A stretch of DNA of 64,000 bases from Lewinellaceae bacterium. Its GTDB lineage: Bacteria; Bacteroidota; Bacteroidia; Chitinophagales; Saprospiraceae. This document shows, piece by piece, positions 34,694 to 43,432 of the stretch; within the stretch, counting starts at the first letter, position 1; each line of letters starts with the position of its first letter. Position numbers and translations under genes: made by a program. The notes under the pieces were generated by a model. The model was not told the DNA's origin and ran no database searches. It saw only the letters and a list, made by a program, of their open reading frames with translations. The stretch covers positions 62,001 to 126,000 of the forward strand of contig JACJYA010000001.1 of NCBI GenBank assembly GCA_020636315.1. The letters are read 5' to 3'.

Positions 34694-35342
34694 GTTCAAT
34701 TAATTGTTTTTTTGTTCACAAAATTTGTGTTGTTTCGTTAATTGTCAGGCCCGGCCCAGTATCCTGGCCGATTCTGAGCAAAGTGAGCGTGCTCTGCCTC
34801 CGGCGCCGGCTCTTCCGGTTGGCAGTTCAAACTAACTTTCCGTTATGGCTTACGGGGAAGACGAGCTTCCTTCAGGCCTGGTTTGTATGGGGGGAAGTCT
34901 GAAATATTAACTTACTGAAGGTACTGCAACATCCGTGCCAAAAAACAAAAAGAGGAGAAAAAAAAGCTTTCCTTGGAAATAGACTGCTGATAATCAAAAT
35001 TTAATAAGAAATTCAGGCTATCCGTCTAAGGTTGGACAACAGGGTTCTGCTTTTTCGAGAAACATGAGTCATGCGAATCAGGGGTTAAGAGCTTGTCCAA
35101 ATTTCCATCAATTGGCTGCAAGCGGCAAATTTCATCCTGCACTTCGTTGAATCCCGATAGACATCGGGACGCCGATGCTTTGGCATCGCCTGCGTTTTTC
35201 GCCTTGTTCAGAATGAAATTTGCTCGCTTTCCCTCAATCATGGAATTTTGGACAAGCTCTAAACGAAGGATATTGTTGAAGTCCCGTAGGGGCGAAATAT
35301 CGGTAGATCATGCCACGGGAAAGCATTGCCCGCGCCAATCCC
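34694..35342. other. Spacer with palindromic element
   Basis: No gene is visible. The stretch carries the leader of the curlin-like gene, A-rich sequence around 34937-34970 and the 173-bp palindromic element at 35088-35260. Confidence 0.5.
35088..35260. mobile_element. Nested palindromic element 1 (MITE/REP-like)
   Basis: Terminal inverted repeats of 21 nt (35088-35108 and 35240-35260, AGAGCTTGTCC...CCAT, 20 of 21 match) enclose a second inverted pair (AAATTTCAT with ATGAAATTT) and two central hairpins (TCCCGAT..ATCGGGA and CGATGC..GCATCG). The whole 173 bp could fold into one long arm. There is no ORF. The inner word ACAAGGCG (minus strand, 35200-35207) is shared with the element at 54.4 kb. 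Confidence 0.7.
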
Positions 35343-36785
35343 CTAATCCGACGTACGTATCGTAGTTGAACGTTGTATCCAGCAACCGATGTAATAGCTA
35401 TCGCCTGCTTTGAGGTTTCGAATGAAGACGTCTTCCTTATTCGGCATATACTGGCTGTAGCGGCCGATCCATTTGTTGGCTTCGGCCGCCACGCTCGGAT
35501 CAACATTTTTGGCCTTCGCCCACATATCGATGGCGGGCCAGGTTACAACCTGGCTGTCCCAGCCGCGGCCCGGGCCGCAGAGGGGGCCGCTGGAAGCATA
35601 GAGGCGGCCGATCAGGATGTAGGGTTCCCCCCAGCCGGGGCGCATATCGGCTGCCTGAAGGGCCCAGTCGCGGGCGCGGGGGAAATTGCGCAGGTGCACA
35701 TTATATATCTTGGCAATGGTCAGAGCGTAATTGGCTTTTTTGGTGACATCCTCTTCTTCTTCAATAGCTTTCTGAAAGGCTTCGATTGCCTCCGGATACT
35801 TGGCCTCACGCAGGAGGATGTAAGCCAGCTCAGCCGGGCCGGGTTCCGGCTTGCAATTCTGGTTACCCACCCGGATAAGGGCCCGGAATTTTTCATCCGA
35901 TTCGGAACACCCACCCCACTTCAACCGGCTGTAAACAGTACGCACCACATCACAATCATCCGGGCTGGCCTCGAACTCCGGGTAATATTTTTCCATATAA
36001 TACTGGCAGGGGTAAAACCCTTTAACCGTCTCGAAATATTCCAGCCGTACCGGGGCGTATTCTTCGATGATCTTCCAGCGGTCGCAGGCTTTGCCTTTAC
36101 AGGTTTTCAGCCCCTCATCGAGCACATCCCGAACGATACCCTGATATTTATAGGCTTCTTCCTGAGATATTTCGCCGGCATCATACAGCTCCACCAGCAA
36201 GGCCGAAAAAGGGTTGAGCACGAAGTCCGGCGTCTTGAGGCCATCTATATCAATAGCCTCTTTGAACATTTCATAGACCTCTTTTTTAGTCGCCCGGTAT
36301 TGATACTTGTAGTAAAGGTCGAAGGCCTTGCGCGCCGGGATATACCCCCCCTCGGGATAACATCGGTTGATCTCATCGTAAATGGAAAAGATCGTATCGA
36401 CGTAGGCGTGGATCTGGGCCGAATCACGGGTTTGGGAAATGAAGTATTCATAAAAACGGATGCCATCGGCGTAAACGGTATTGCGCTGCCCGTCAGCAGC
36501 CGGGGCAACGGCATATACCTTTTTCCACATCTGGAAGGCTTTATCCCAGTCGTTAACCCTCAAAAAATCGCGATAGAGTACGTAGTTGGTCTCTGCTTCA
36601 TCCGGATGGGGAGCATCCTTGAATTTAGGGCAGGGGCTGAGTTCTTCCTCCTGTTTCGGAGGTTCTTCCTTAACGACGGGGGGTTCTTCTGTTTCCGAAG
36701 AAGTAACTGGTTCTGTGGTTTTGGGCGTGCAGCCGGCCAGAAAAGCCAAAAGGAGCACGCCCAGAACGAGAGGCCTTGAATTCAT
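35343..36785 (-). CDS. TPR-like lipoprotein of unknown function
   Basis: A 480-residue lipoprotein (lipobox LLLAFLAGC, Cys at residue 19) with a Pro/Glu-rich linker (PPVVKEEPPKQEEELSPCPK). The rest is helical with TPR-like pairs: NYVLYRDFLRVNDWDKAFQM, AYILLREAKYPEAIEAFQKA and NYALTIAKIYNVHLRNFPRA. The C-terminus holds a conserved block (GWGEPYILIGRLYASSGPLC and DSQVVTWPAIDMWAKA) known from large Bacteroidota lipoproteins. It is probably a scaffold facing the periplasm or the surface. The precise role is unknown. Confidence 0.72.
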   Translation of the reverse strand: MNSRPLVLGVLLLAFLAGCTPKTTEPVTSSETEEPPVVKEEPPKQEEELSPCPKFKDAPHPDEAETNYVLYRDFLRVNDWDKAFQMWKKVYAVAPAADGQRNTVYADGIRFYEYFISQTRDSAQIHAYVDTIFSIYDEINRCYPEGGYIPARKAFDLYYKYQYRATKKEVYEMFKEAIDIDGLKTPDFVLNPFSALLVELYDAGEISQEEAYKYQGIVRDVLDEGLKTCKGKACDRWKIIEEYAPVRLEYFETVKGFYPCQYYMEKYYPEFEASPDDCDVVRTVYSRLKWGGCSESDEKFRALIRVGNQNCKPEPGPAELAYILLREAKYPEAIEAFQKAIEEEEDVTKKANYALTIAKIYNVHLRNFPRARDWALQAADMRPGWGEPYILIGRLYASSGPLCGPGRGWDSQVVTWPAIDMWAKAKNVDPSVAAEANKWIGRYSQYMPNKEDVFIRNLKAGDSYYIGCWIQRSTTIRTSD

Positions 36786-36981
36786 AACTTTACCATTTTG
36801 AATAATACTGTTAATTAGTAGCCAAAGGCATGTCTTACCGGGTGGCCCGTTTTTCGGTTTCCCGGGCCTTTTCTTTAAAAGGCACTAAAATATTGATTTT
36901 CTGCGAAAATCTACCCAGGATAGAGATGACAAAAGGCCCACCAGCCAGTGACAGAGAGGGAATGAAGCTGGATTGATGAAT

Positions 36982-38220
36982 TTATCTCAGGATAGAAACC
37001 GTACCCGTCAATACTTTTTCCTCTCCCTCGCAGATGAAGTTCAGCTGATACCGCATAACTCCGGAGTTGACCGCCTGCCCGCGATAAGAGCCATCCCAGC
37101 GTTCAAAAGGGTCAGTTGTTGAGAATACGGTATTGCCCCAACGGTCAATGATATCGAAGGAGAGAAGCTCCTGAACCGAATAGGGGTTGCTGATGCCGTA
37201 GGTATCATTCAGCCCGTCGTCATTGGGAGTAAAAGCGTTGGGTAAAAATATGGCGTTGCAATCGAGGTCATTCGGGTCGATCACATCGATGAGGATGGAG
37301 TCGGTAGCAATGCAGGTGCTAATGGTGTCCGCCATAGCAACGGTATATAATACTTCACCTTTTTCAATGGGTGTGATAACAGGTTCAGGAGCAAAGGGGT
37401 CGGAAACTCCCTGCGCCGGCGACCAGGTAAAATTATCGGCACAGGTATTGGTCAGCTGAATATCTAAAGACTCTCCCAGAAAAACGCTTACAACGGCGGA
37501 CGCTTTCCGGATCTGGTCCGGAGCAAAATACAAATCGCGGATCTCCCGGTCGTCCAGCGCCCGGTTATACACGCGAATTTCATCTATCAGTCCTTTGAAA
37601 GGCCTTTCCGTAGCGGTCTTGCAATCGCCATTGCCGATGGTCAGGTCTCCGTCGTTGAAAACGTCAAGGCGGTTGGCGGTGGTCAGCAATTGCACTCGTT
37701 CACCATTGATATACAGGCGCGCACGGCCCCCTTCGCGAACCACAGCAACATGTTGCCAGCAAGCGGTGTTCGTCAACTGATGAGACAGGAAGACGGACTT
37801 GTCCGCCGTCTCCAGAAACACGGCGTTGACCGTCCGGGTAGTGGGTACATATCTAATGTAAAACTCATTTCCGCCAAAGCAGCTGGGGCTGCGCTTGGAG
37901 AGCACATACTGCGTACCATCTCCGCCGGTGGGCTTGATGTACAGGCTGACCGTCAGGTCTTCATCGTCAAACTCATCGTTGACCGGCCCGCTAAGAATAA
38001 CGACCTCGTCGTCCTGCCCGTCCAATACCAGGGCCTGCCCTGCAGCCCCGCAGGTGAAGTAAGGGTTGCCCGCCGGGGTGCCGGTGTTGGCCGTATTGCC
38101 GGTTACATCGCGGTATATGGAATCCAGAGTATAATAGGCTACCAGGCCGACTGTGGTCTGAGCCTTAAGGGTAAGGGCACTACCCAAAAAAAACAGGGCA
38201 AGGGAAAAGCGGTACTTCAT
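36982..38220 (-). CDS. LamG-domain T9SS type B protein
   Basis: A 412-residue secreted protein. After the signal peptide MKYRFSLALFFLGSALTLKA, a concanavalin/LamG-type jelly roll covers about residues 25-230 (GLVAYYTLDSIYRDVTGNTA, LYIKPTGGDGTQYVLSKRSP, WQHVAVVREGGRARLYINGE and the end motif GLIDEIRVYNRALDDREIRD). A short Ig/PKD-like segment follows (TFTWSPAQGVSDPF type). The C-terminus is a type B gliding-motility domain: IFLPNAFTPNDDGLNDTYGI, FDIIDRWGNTVFSTTD and WDGSYRGQAVNSGV. It probably binds a carbohydrate or protein ligand at the surface. It is expressed alone. Confidence 0.88.
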   Translation of the reverse strand: MKYRFSLALFFLGSALTLKAQTTVGLVAYYTLDSIYRDVTGNTANTGTPAGNPYFTCGAAGQALVLDGQDDEVVILSGPVNDEFDDEDLTVSLYIKPTGGDGTQYVLSKRSPSCFGGNEFYIRYVPTTRTVNAVFLETADKSVFLSHQLTNTACWQHVAVVREGGRARLYINGERVQLLTTANRLDVFNDGDLTIGNGDCKTATERPFKGLIDEIRVYNRALDDREIRDLYFAPDQIRKASAVVSVFLGESLDIQLTNTCADNFTWSPAQGVSDPFAPEPVITPIEKGEVLYTVAMADTISTCIATDSILIDVIDPNDLDCNAIFLPNAFTPNDDGLNDTYGISNPYSVQELLSFDIIDRWGNTVFSTTDPFERWDGSYRGQAVNSGVMRYQLNFICEGEEKVLTGTVSILR

Positions 38221-38341
38221 GGAATTCTTTCCGTTTTTGGAAATGAGCTTTGGTTAACCAGGTTTTTAAACGATAGAAAAGGGGTAAAGATTTTCCAGGC
38301 CTCCATGATCTGAAAAATCCATTGCAAAAATGCCTCTGGAA

Positions 38342-38659
38342 CTATCCGAACAAATTGCCCAGGCCGTCCAGCCCGGGTGGCAACATATTCTTCATGAGGT
38401 TCTGGGCTTCTTCGGCCTCCTTCTCCGCCGCTTTCTCCAGGGCCTGGTTAACCGCAGCGATGATGAGGTCCTGCACCATTTCCATATCTTCCCAGTCGAG
38501 CTTTTCCTTGTCGAACTGAATGTCAATAAGCTCGCGGTTGGCGTTGGCCGTCACTTTCACCGCTCCATTGCCCGCCTCTGCCTTAACTTTAAACTCCGCC
38601 AGCTTTCTGCGCATTTCCTTCTGCTGCTCTTTCATATTGCCCATCAGATCTCCAAACAT
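38342..38659 (-). CDS. Nucleoid-associated protein, YbaB/EbfC family
   Basis: A 105-residue DNA-binding protein. The ATG at 38659 (MFGDLMGNMKEQQKEMRRKL) fits the family; the frame extends 21 residues upstream without homology and through the promoter. The signature is the helix-strand hairpin ELIDIQFDKEKLDWEDMEMV followed by QDLIIAAVNQALEKA, with an end rich in Met, Pro and Gly. YbaB proteins form dimers that bind DNA like tweezers and are usually next to dnaX-recR; here the gene is isolated. The promoter is at 38720-38727. Confidence 0.85.
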   Translation of the reverse strand: MFGDLMGNMKEQQKEMRRKLAEFKVKAEAGNGAVKVTANANRELIDIQFDKEKLDWEDMEMVQDLIIAAVNQALEKAAEKEAEEAQNLMKNMLPPGLDGLGNLFG

Positions 38660-38719
38660 GATTCTGTGATTTGGTTTATTATAGAATACAAAGTTGAAAA
38701 CGATGTGTTCAAAGCGGGG

Positions 38720-38727
38720 CAAAGGTA
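38720..38727 (-). promoter_or_regulatory. -7 box TACCTTTG of the ybaB gene
   Basis: A consensus TAnnTTTG on the minus strand 60 bp before the chosen ATG. It lies inside the longer reading frame's extension, which supports the shorter protein. Confidence 0.5.
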
Positions 38728-38769
38728 AGCTTTTCCTGAATGCCGTAAAAACCCTATCTTGTCCAAACC

Positions 38770-39282
38770 ATGAAGAACATTATTCTCGAGAAGATAGAAA
38801 AAGGTGACCTCGCTCATTTTCGGGGTGCAGACATCCCGATGGATATACCGCTCTCTCAGGCACTGCTCAATGAGCAGCTCCGGGAATTGCTTGGCGAGCC
38901 CCTGCAGGAACTCGAATTAAGCCTCCAGGACGACAATATCCTCTTCCTTAACCTCGCGGCCAAAGTTCCGGTAGCCGGAACAGTGCGGCGCCGGATCAAA
39001 ATGAAAATGGAAGGGGGAATGGACGGCTCTGGCAATACGCTGCTTTTCTTCCATTTTCTCGACGGGCTCAAAATGCTGGACCGCCAACTGATCAGCTTTT
39101 TTCAGAAAAAAATTGCTGAGGTGCTCCCCGAAGGAGTGCACCTCAGCAAAGAGGGGTGTACGGTTGACCTCAGAATTATGATGGCCGCTTTCGGATACGG
39201 CCACCTGCTTCCGGCCGTCCGCCTGTTGCTTCCTTCAACCGAAACGGGAAGGCTGAGGCTAAAAGTGCATCTTAAGGCTTAA
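38770..39282 (+). CDS. Conserved-looking protein of unknown function
   Basis: A 170-residue protein without signal peptide or transmembrane segment: MKNIILEKIEKGDLAHFRGA, then a strand-rich middle (ELELSLQDDNILFLNLAAKV, RRRIKMKMEGGMDGSG) and a helix that reads LLFFHFLDGLKMLDRQLISF. The strand-helix pattern recalls lipid-binding or DUF2993/LmeA-type barrels, but I would not assign it. It is divergent from the ybaB gene and convergent with the PDZ gene. Confidence 0.5.
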   Translation: MKNIILEKIEKGDLAHFRGADIPMDIPLSQALLNEQLRELLGEPLQELELSLQDDNILFLNLAAKVPVAGTVRRRIKMKMEGGMDGSGNTLLFFHFLDGLKMLDRQLISFFQKKIAEVLPEGVHLSKEGCTVDLRIMMAAFGYGHLLPAVRLLLPSTETGRLRLKVHLKA

Positions 39283-39338
39283 AAAATGCTTTGAAGGCGA
39301 ACCTGCAGGGAAAACCCTATTGTATTGCCTGCAAACCC

Positions 39339-40625
39339 TTATTGCCTGGCGATCATCAGTTTTTCGGTAAATATCTTCCCCTCCTGTTCAACGGTAAGCA
39401 GCAGGAAGCCCTCCGGGATGCCCTCCAACCCGATCTGCTGATCGTATTTGCCGGTAAAGTCTTTGATGTATTCTTTGTAAACCTGCTGGCCGGAGGCATC
39501 CAGCAACATGACGGTAACCGGGGCCTGCCGCCCGGAAAAGCGAACCGTCAGCTGATTATCCGCCGGGTTGGGAAAGGCTTCGAAAGCGTCGAGTTCGAGC
39601 GCCGGTTTTTCAACCTCAGGCGCTTCGACATCCCAGCCTTCTCCGCCGTCATCCTCATCTTTCAGGATGATCACTCTGTGATGGCGTTCATCACTATCGC
39701 CGTCGTCGTCATCATCAAAGAAGTAGATATTATGCCCATCATCATCCGTCCTGAATTCATAAACAGCCGGAGCATTGTCTCTCCCTTTTAATGTGGCTTC
39801 CACCTCCATGGGCTGCCCCTCTCTATTGAGCCCGACCACCACCTTTTCGCCCGGTTCCTTATCGCTCAGTGCATCGACCAGTGCTTTAAAGCCTTCGATG
39901 GGCTGGCCGTCAACAGCGGTGATGATGTCGCCTTTCCGGATGCCGGCCTCTTCGGCGGCACTGCCTTCAAAAACTTCCATAACGGCAGCTCCCTCACTTT
40001 CGGGGACGTCAACGTCTTCCACATCTCCGCTTTCGTTGAGCCGTTCTATCTTTTGCCCGACCTGTACACCGAGCATTGCCTTGTTGGGAGGGGCGCCAAA
40101 GGTGAAGTCCTCTCCATCCAGGCTCCGGAAATGCAAGCCTTTGTTTTCCAGGCGGTTTTTCAGTTCCTCGGGAAGCCCCCCCCTGCCCTGCCATTCGAAC
40201 ACCTCTCCGTCGGGCTCAACGATGACCTTCATGTTTTTCAGCCCATCCAGTTCGTCCAGCTCTATGTCTATATTCCGAAGGTGGCCGTCCAACCCTTCCA
40301 GGTGTTTTTCCAGTTCAATATCAAGATCATTAAGGCTTTCAATGTCAATATCGATGTCATCGCCATCCAGGGTTTGCCATTCCGCATCACCGTTGCCGAG
40401 TTTAATGATGACATTTCCGTTCTCATCCTGCCATTCCAGGGTTTCGCCGTCCTTTCCTTCCCGGACGATCTTTTCCACTACTTCATTTCCGTCTTCATCA
40501 ACGGATTTTTTAATGACTACGATTTTCTGCTTACTCTTTTTACTTTTTTCGGGCTTATCCTGTGCCAGTAGCAATCCAGGCAGGAGCACGGCCAGCGCGA
40601 GAAAAAAGGTCCATTTAAATTTCAT
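39339..40625 (-). CDS. PDZ-domain protein with T9SS type A signal, last gene of the blaI operon
   Basis: A 428-residue secreted protein. The signal peptide is followed by a Lys-rich patch (KPEKSKKSKQK), then about 130 residues rich in Asp and Glu with repeated 'DGE..EW.D..G' words. The PDZ domain spans about 183-281 (MLGVQVGQKIE, GSAAEEAGIRKGDIITAVDG, QPIEGFKALVDALS). There is an Asp run at 304-312 (FFDDDDDGD). The C-terminal T9SS signal runs from about 350 (AFEAFPNPADNQLTVRFSGR, EGIPEGFLLLTVEQEGKIFT). There is no protease domain, so the PDZ probably captures peptides at the surface or in the periplasm. It starts 40 bp after the M56 gene stop and is under the same BlaI control. Confidence 0.8.
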   Translation of the reverse strand: MKFKWTFFLALAVLLPGLLLAQDKPEKSKKSKQKIVVIKKSVDEDGNEVVEKIVREGKDGETLEWQDENGNVIIKLGNGDAEWQTLDGDDIDIDIESLNDLDIELEKHLEGLDGHLRNIDIELDELDGLKNMKVIVEPDGEVFEWQGRGGLPEELKNRLENKGLHFRSLDGEDFTFGAPPNKAMLGVQVGQKIERLNESGDVEDVDVPESEGAAVMEVFEGSAAEEAGIRKGDIITAVDGQPIEGFKALVDALSDKEPGEKVVVGLNREGQPMEVEATLKGRDNAPAVYEFRTDDDGHNIYFFDDDDDGDSDERHHRVIILKDEDDGGEGWDVEAPEVEKPALELDAFEAFPNPADNQLTVRFSGRQAPVTVMLLDASGQQVYKEYIKDFTGKYDQQIGLEGIPEGFLLLTVEQEGKIFTEKLMIARQ

Positions 40626-40665
40626 GATCCTGTTTTTTATTCATTTAAGCAGTGATAAAAAAGTG

Positions 40666-42948
40666 TTAATGCGCCTGTGATTTTTTATTGATCCGAATGT
40701 GGGTGTCTTCATCCACTTCTTCTCCGGTTGTCCCTTCCCAGAGCTCCTTGTATTTTGAATACGTAGCCGGCGGCTGTTTCTGGCCATTGACCTTTACCCA
40801 ACCTTTGCCGGATAATTCGAATTTGTAATTGGCGGCATTGTCGATCAGCCCGTCTTCCAGGAGTTGCTGCTCAAGAGTACTCTGAGACTGGCCTTTAAAA
40901 TTTGATCCGCCGGGGGAAAAAAACAGGTAGTTGCCCTCCCCTTCGAAATTAAAATTTCCATTTTCGAACAAATCCTTCATCTCATCGCGGTTTTGTCGCA
41001 TTTGCTCCCTGTACTGCTCCATGGCCTCCCTGTGTTGATCGCGGGACCTTTCCTGCTGGGCTTTCAGCTCTTCCAGAAGGCGTTCCCGCTCATCGGAGTG
41101 TTCTTTGCGAAGGTTCTCCCGGGCTATCCTCATTTCCTCCTGAATGCGTTCCCGCTCCTGGCGATGCTGCTCCATGAGCTCACGAAAGGCGTCCCCTTCC
41201 TCATCGTTGCCAAACCTCAGTGTTTCCCGGCCGCCGTCTTCACCCGGCGTACCAAACCACATAAAGGGAGCCTCGGCATCCGAACGAAATCGGATGACAT
41301 TCGGGGCATCTTCAACGATCACTTTGGTTTCCCCATCTTCCAGCTCCTCTCCATCCAGATAAACGATATGGCCGTCCTCCTCGTTGGAGACTTTCAGTTC
41401 GATCTTTTCACCATCCATCTTCTCTATGATGATGACGGTGCTGCCATCATCCTGTTTCTTAGCAGTAACGTGCTCCACATCCCCGGAATTCAGAAAGCCA
41501 CGGGGCGCCGCGGGAGGGGCGGGGGGAGACGGGGGTGATGAGGGTGACGGAGGTGACAGGGGTGAGGGGGGAGACTGAGGTGAGGGGGGAGACGGGGGTG
41601 AAGGTGCTCTCGGGGGCCTCGGAGGTTTCGGGGCCCTGTTCATCAGTTCTTCCACCATTCCTTCGTAATTTTCCAGTTCACTCTCGGGGATCTCTTCTCC
41701 GTCGATCCGGAGTTTAACGATCTTTCTGTCTCTGATACTGGCTTTCACTTCCTTCCCGTCCCTGTGGGAATGAAAATCGACCTTGCCATCGGGTAAAGTA
41801 TCCGGGCGAGCCAAGGCAGGAAGATGCTCTTCCGCGAGGCTGGCGGGCCGGATACGCTCGGGAGAAATAACAGGCAGAGGGGGCAGTTCATCGATACCCA
41901 CCGGCCCATCTGCCGGGCGGCCGGCACTGGCCGAAAGGAGTAAAATAGCAGCCAGAAGTAAAGCGGTTGCTGTGAATTTTTCCATGATGTTAGACTTGTT
42001 TTGTGGTTGGTTAAGGATCCGTTTTACCCGGAGGAGCAGGCGCCCTTTGCCTCTGGAGGCAAGGGCCATAGCCATGCGGGGGGCCCTCTGGCTGGCTTCT
42101 TCGATCTTCACCAGGGCTTTCGCATAGGCCAGAGAGTTTCCGCACAGCGCTACGGCGATATCGTCGCAGCAATTTTCCCGCTCCATCCGGATATTGGCGG
42201 AGATCCACCAAACAGCCGGGTTAAAATAATATAGTGCTTCTATGATCGATTGCAATATGTTGAAAAGGTAATCTCTCCGGTAAATGTGGGCCAGCTCATG
42301 AGCCAGAACGGCCTCAACCTGTTCGGCAGTCAGGCCGTTGATGGCCCCTATGGGCAGCAGGACTATCGGTTTTAGATAACCAATGGCCATCGGGGCCTTG
42401 ACCAGGGCCGACTCCATTAGCCGGACCGGCCGGTTCAGCTGCAACCGGCAGGCGAGTTGGCCCAGGCGGTTTTGCCAGGCAGGGGCAAGCGGAGCCACTT
42501 TGTAGTGTTTAAGGTGCTGAACATAGGCAATGCCCCCAAGTAGGCGCAATACAAAGAAAGCTACTCCCAACAGCCAGATACAAAGGATCAACGGAAGGTG
42601 CTCTTCGAAATAAGCCTCAGCCCCTTCAAGGGCCATGCCAAGGGCAGAAGCTGCTTCCTCCCCGCCGAATTCAGCAGGGCCGGATGGGCCTTCTCCAATA
42701 CTTCCGGCGCCTGAGCTTTCTGCCACAGGTTGATAATAAATGAAAAAGGTCACAACCGATGCCAGCAGTATGGCCAGCATCGACAGGTTGGCAAGCAGGT
42801 AACGTACATTCGCCGAGCGGCGCTGCAGGCCAATAAGCACAACGGCAAGCAGAAGGGCTATCAGCATAGCCTGCCACAGAGAATGGACTACCGTCCATCC
42901 CAGAGCATACCCCACTTCACCGGTAAGGAGCGAGTAAACAGGATTCAT
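40666..42948 (-). CDS. M56 (BlaR1-type) membrane metallopeptidase with long tail
   Basis: A 760-residue integral-membrane protein. TM segments are predicted at about 24-41, 53-72, 120-141 and 325-342. The zinc site HELAH is at 217-221 with RMERENCCDD at 254-263 as the third-ligand region. By analogy with BlaR1/MecR1 it cleaves the BlaI-type repressor after sensing a signal. The C-terminal tail differs from BlaR1: no penicillin-binding domain, but a Pro/Ser linker (about 440-483, repeated PPSPPSP), strand-rich DGE/DED segments and a long charged coiled coil (about 600-690) with heptads. The signal is therefore not a beta-lactam that one can infer. It is the middle gene of blaI-M56-PDZ. Confidence 0.87.
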   Translation of the reverse strand: MNPVYSLLTGEVGYALGWTVVHSLWQAMLIALLLAVVLIGLQRRSANVRYLLANLSMLAILLASVVTFFIYYQPVAESSGAGSIGEGPSGPAEFGGEEAASALGMALEGAEAYFEEHLPLILCIWLLGVAFFVLRLLGGIAYVQHLKHYKVAPLAPAWQNRLGQLACRLQLNRPVRLMESALVKAPMAIGYLKPIVLLPIGAINGLTAEQVEAVLAHELAHIYRRDYLFNILQSIIEALYYFNPAVWWISANIRMERENCCDDIAVALCGNSLAYAKALVKIEEASQRAPRMAMALASRGKGRLLLRVKRILNQPQNKSNIMEKFTATALLLAAILLLSASAGRPADGPVGIDELPPLPVISPERIRPASLAEEHLPALARPDTLPDGKVDFHSHRDGKEVKASIRDRKIVKLRIDGEEIPESELENYEGMVEELMNRAPKPPRPPRAPSPPSPPSPQSPPSPLSPPSPSSPPSPPAPPAAPRGFLNSGDVEHVTAKKQDDGSTVIIIEKMDGEKIELKVSNEEDGHIVYLDGEELEDGETKVIVEDAPNVIRFRSDAEAPFMWFGTPGEDGGRETLRFGNDEEGDAFRELMEQHRQERERIQEEMRIARENLRKEHSDERERLLEELKAQQERSRDQHREAMEQYREQMRQNRDEMKDLFENGNFNFEGEGNYLFFSPGGSNFKGQSQSTLEQQLLEDGLIDNAANYKFELSGKGWVKVNGQKQPPATYSKYKELWEGTTGEEVDEDTHIRINKKSQAH

Positions 42949-42975
42949 AACGAATAAAGCTATTTTGCCGGATTA

Positions 42976-43371
42976 TCAATTGTCATCACCACCGGATTCC
43001 ATCTTCTCGATCAGGGCCTTGATCTCATCCAGCTCTTCAGGAGAGGCCTGGTGGTTGCCCAAAGCCTGCATAACCAGCTTCATGGCAGAACCCCGAAAAG
43101 TGGTATCCACGAATTTTTGCAGCAGCCGCTTCTGAGTGTCCGCCTCACTTACTGCCGCCTGGTATATATGAGTGCGGCTTTCTGTGTTGCGAAGGGCCAA
43201 CCCCTTGTCAACCATGATCTGCATGAGCTTTAGGGTAGTGGTATATCCTACCTCCCGCTCTTCGTTGAGCTTTTCATTGACAAAGCGCACCGAAGAAGGG
43301 CCGTGCAGCCAGAGGATCTGAAGGATCTCCAGTTCCGATTCGGTAGGCTTGGGAATATTGTTCAGGTCCAT
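42976..43371 (-). CDS. BlaI/MecI/CopY-family repressor
   Basis: A 131-residue winged-helix regulator: TESELEILQILWLHGPSSVR, VNEKLNEEREVGYTTTLKLM and the wing RTHIYQAAVSEADTQKRLL, then a dimerisation helix (SAMKLVMQALGNHQASPEEL) as in BlaI. It begins the operon with the M56 peptidase (27 bp between) and the PDZ protein. Three copies of one palindrome in its promoter (43387-43458) are the probable operators, so the operon is auto-repressed and released when the peptidase cuts the repressor. No beta-lactamase or PBP2a gene is in the window. Confidence 0.9.
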   Translation of the reverse strand: MDLNNIPKPTESELEILQILWLHGPSSVRFVNEKLNEEREVGYTTTLKLMQIMVDKGLALRNTESRTHIYQAAVSEADTQKRLLQKFVDTTFRGSAMKLVMQALGNHQASPEELDEIKALIEKMESGGDDN

Positions 43372-43386
43372 GAATGGTATTATTTC

Positions 43387-43402
43387 TACGAATCATTTCG
43401 TA
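43387..43402. promoter_or_regulatory. BlaI operator 1
   Basis: TACGAATCATTTCGTA: perfect TACGAA-N4-TTCGTA dyad in the 5' leader, 16 bp upstream of the blaI start codon. Confidence 0.75.
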
Positions 43403-43412
43403 TGCAATGATA

Positions 43413-43428
43413 TACGAAGAGTTTCGTA
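43413..43428. promoter_or_regulatory. BlaI operator 2
   Basis: TACGAAGAGTTTCGTA: the same TACGAA-N4-TTCGTA dyad, placed over the expected transcription start just downstream of the -7 box. Confidence 0.78.
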
Positions 43429-43432
43429 AAAG

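Noticed and set aside
35373..36779. 468-residue open frame on the plus strand
   Set aside because: It is the exact antisense of the TPR-like lipoprotein gene; it lacks a signal, domain or promoter, and the minus-strand protein has a lipobox and repeats.
36830..36880. GGCCCG..CGGGCC hairpin followed by TTTTCTTT on the plus strand
   Set aside because: No plus-strand gene ends here; it is in the leader of the minus-strand lipoprotein and is more simply a leader hairpin of uncertain meaning.
39775..40680. Ser/Pro-rich 301-residue plus-strand frame
   Set aside because: Composition follows from the Asp/Glu-rich PDZ gene on the opposite strand.
40666..43371. Beta-lactam resistance operon (blaI-blaR1)
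   Set aside because: The M56 tail has no penicillin-binding domain and no beta-lactamase or altered PBP gene is in the window.
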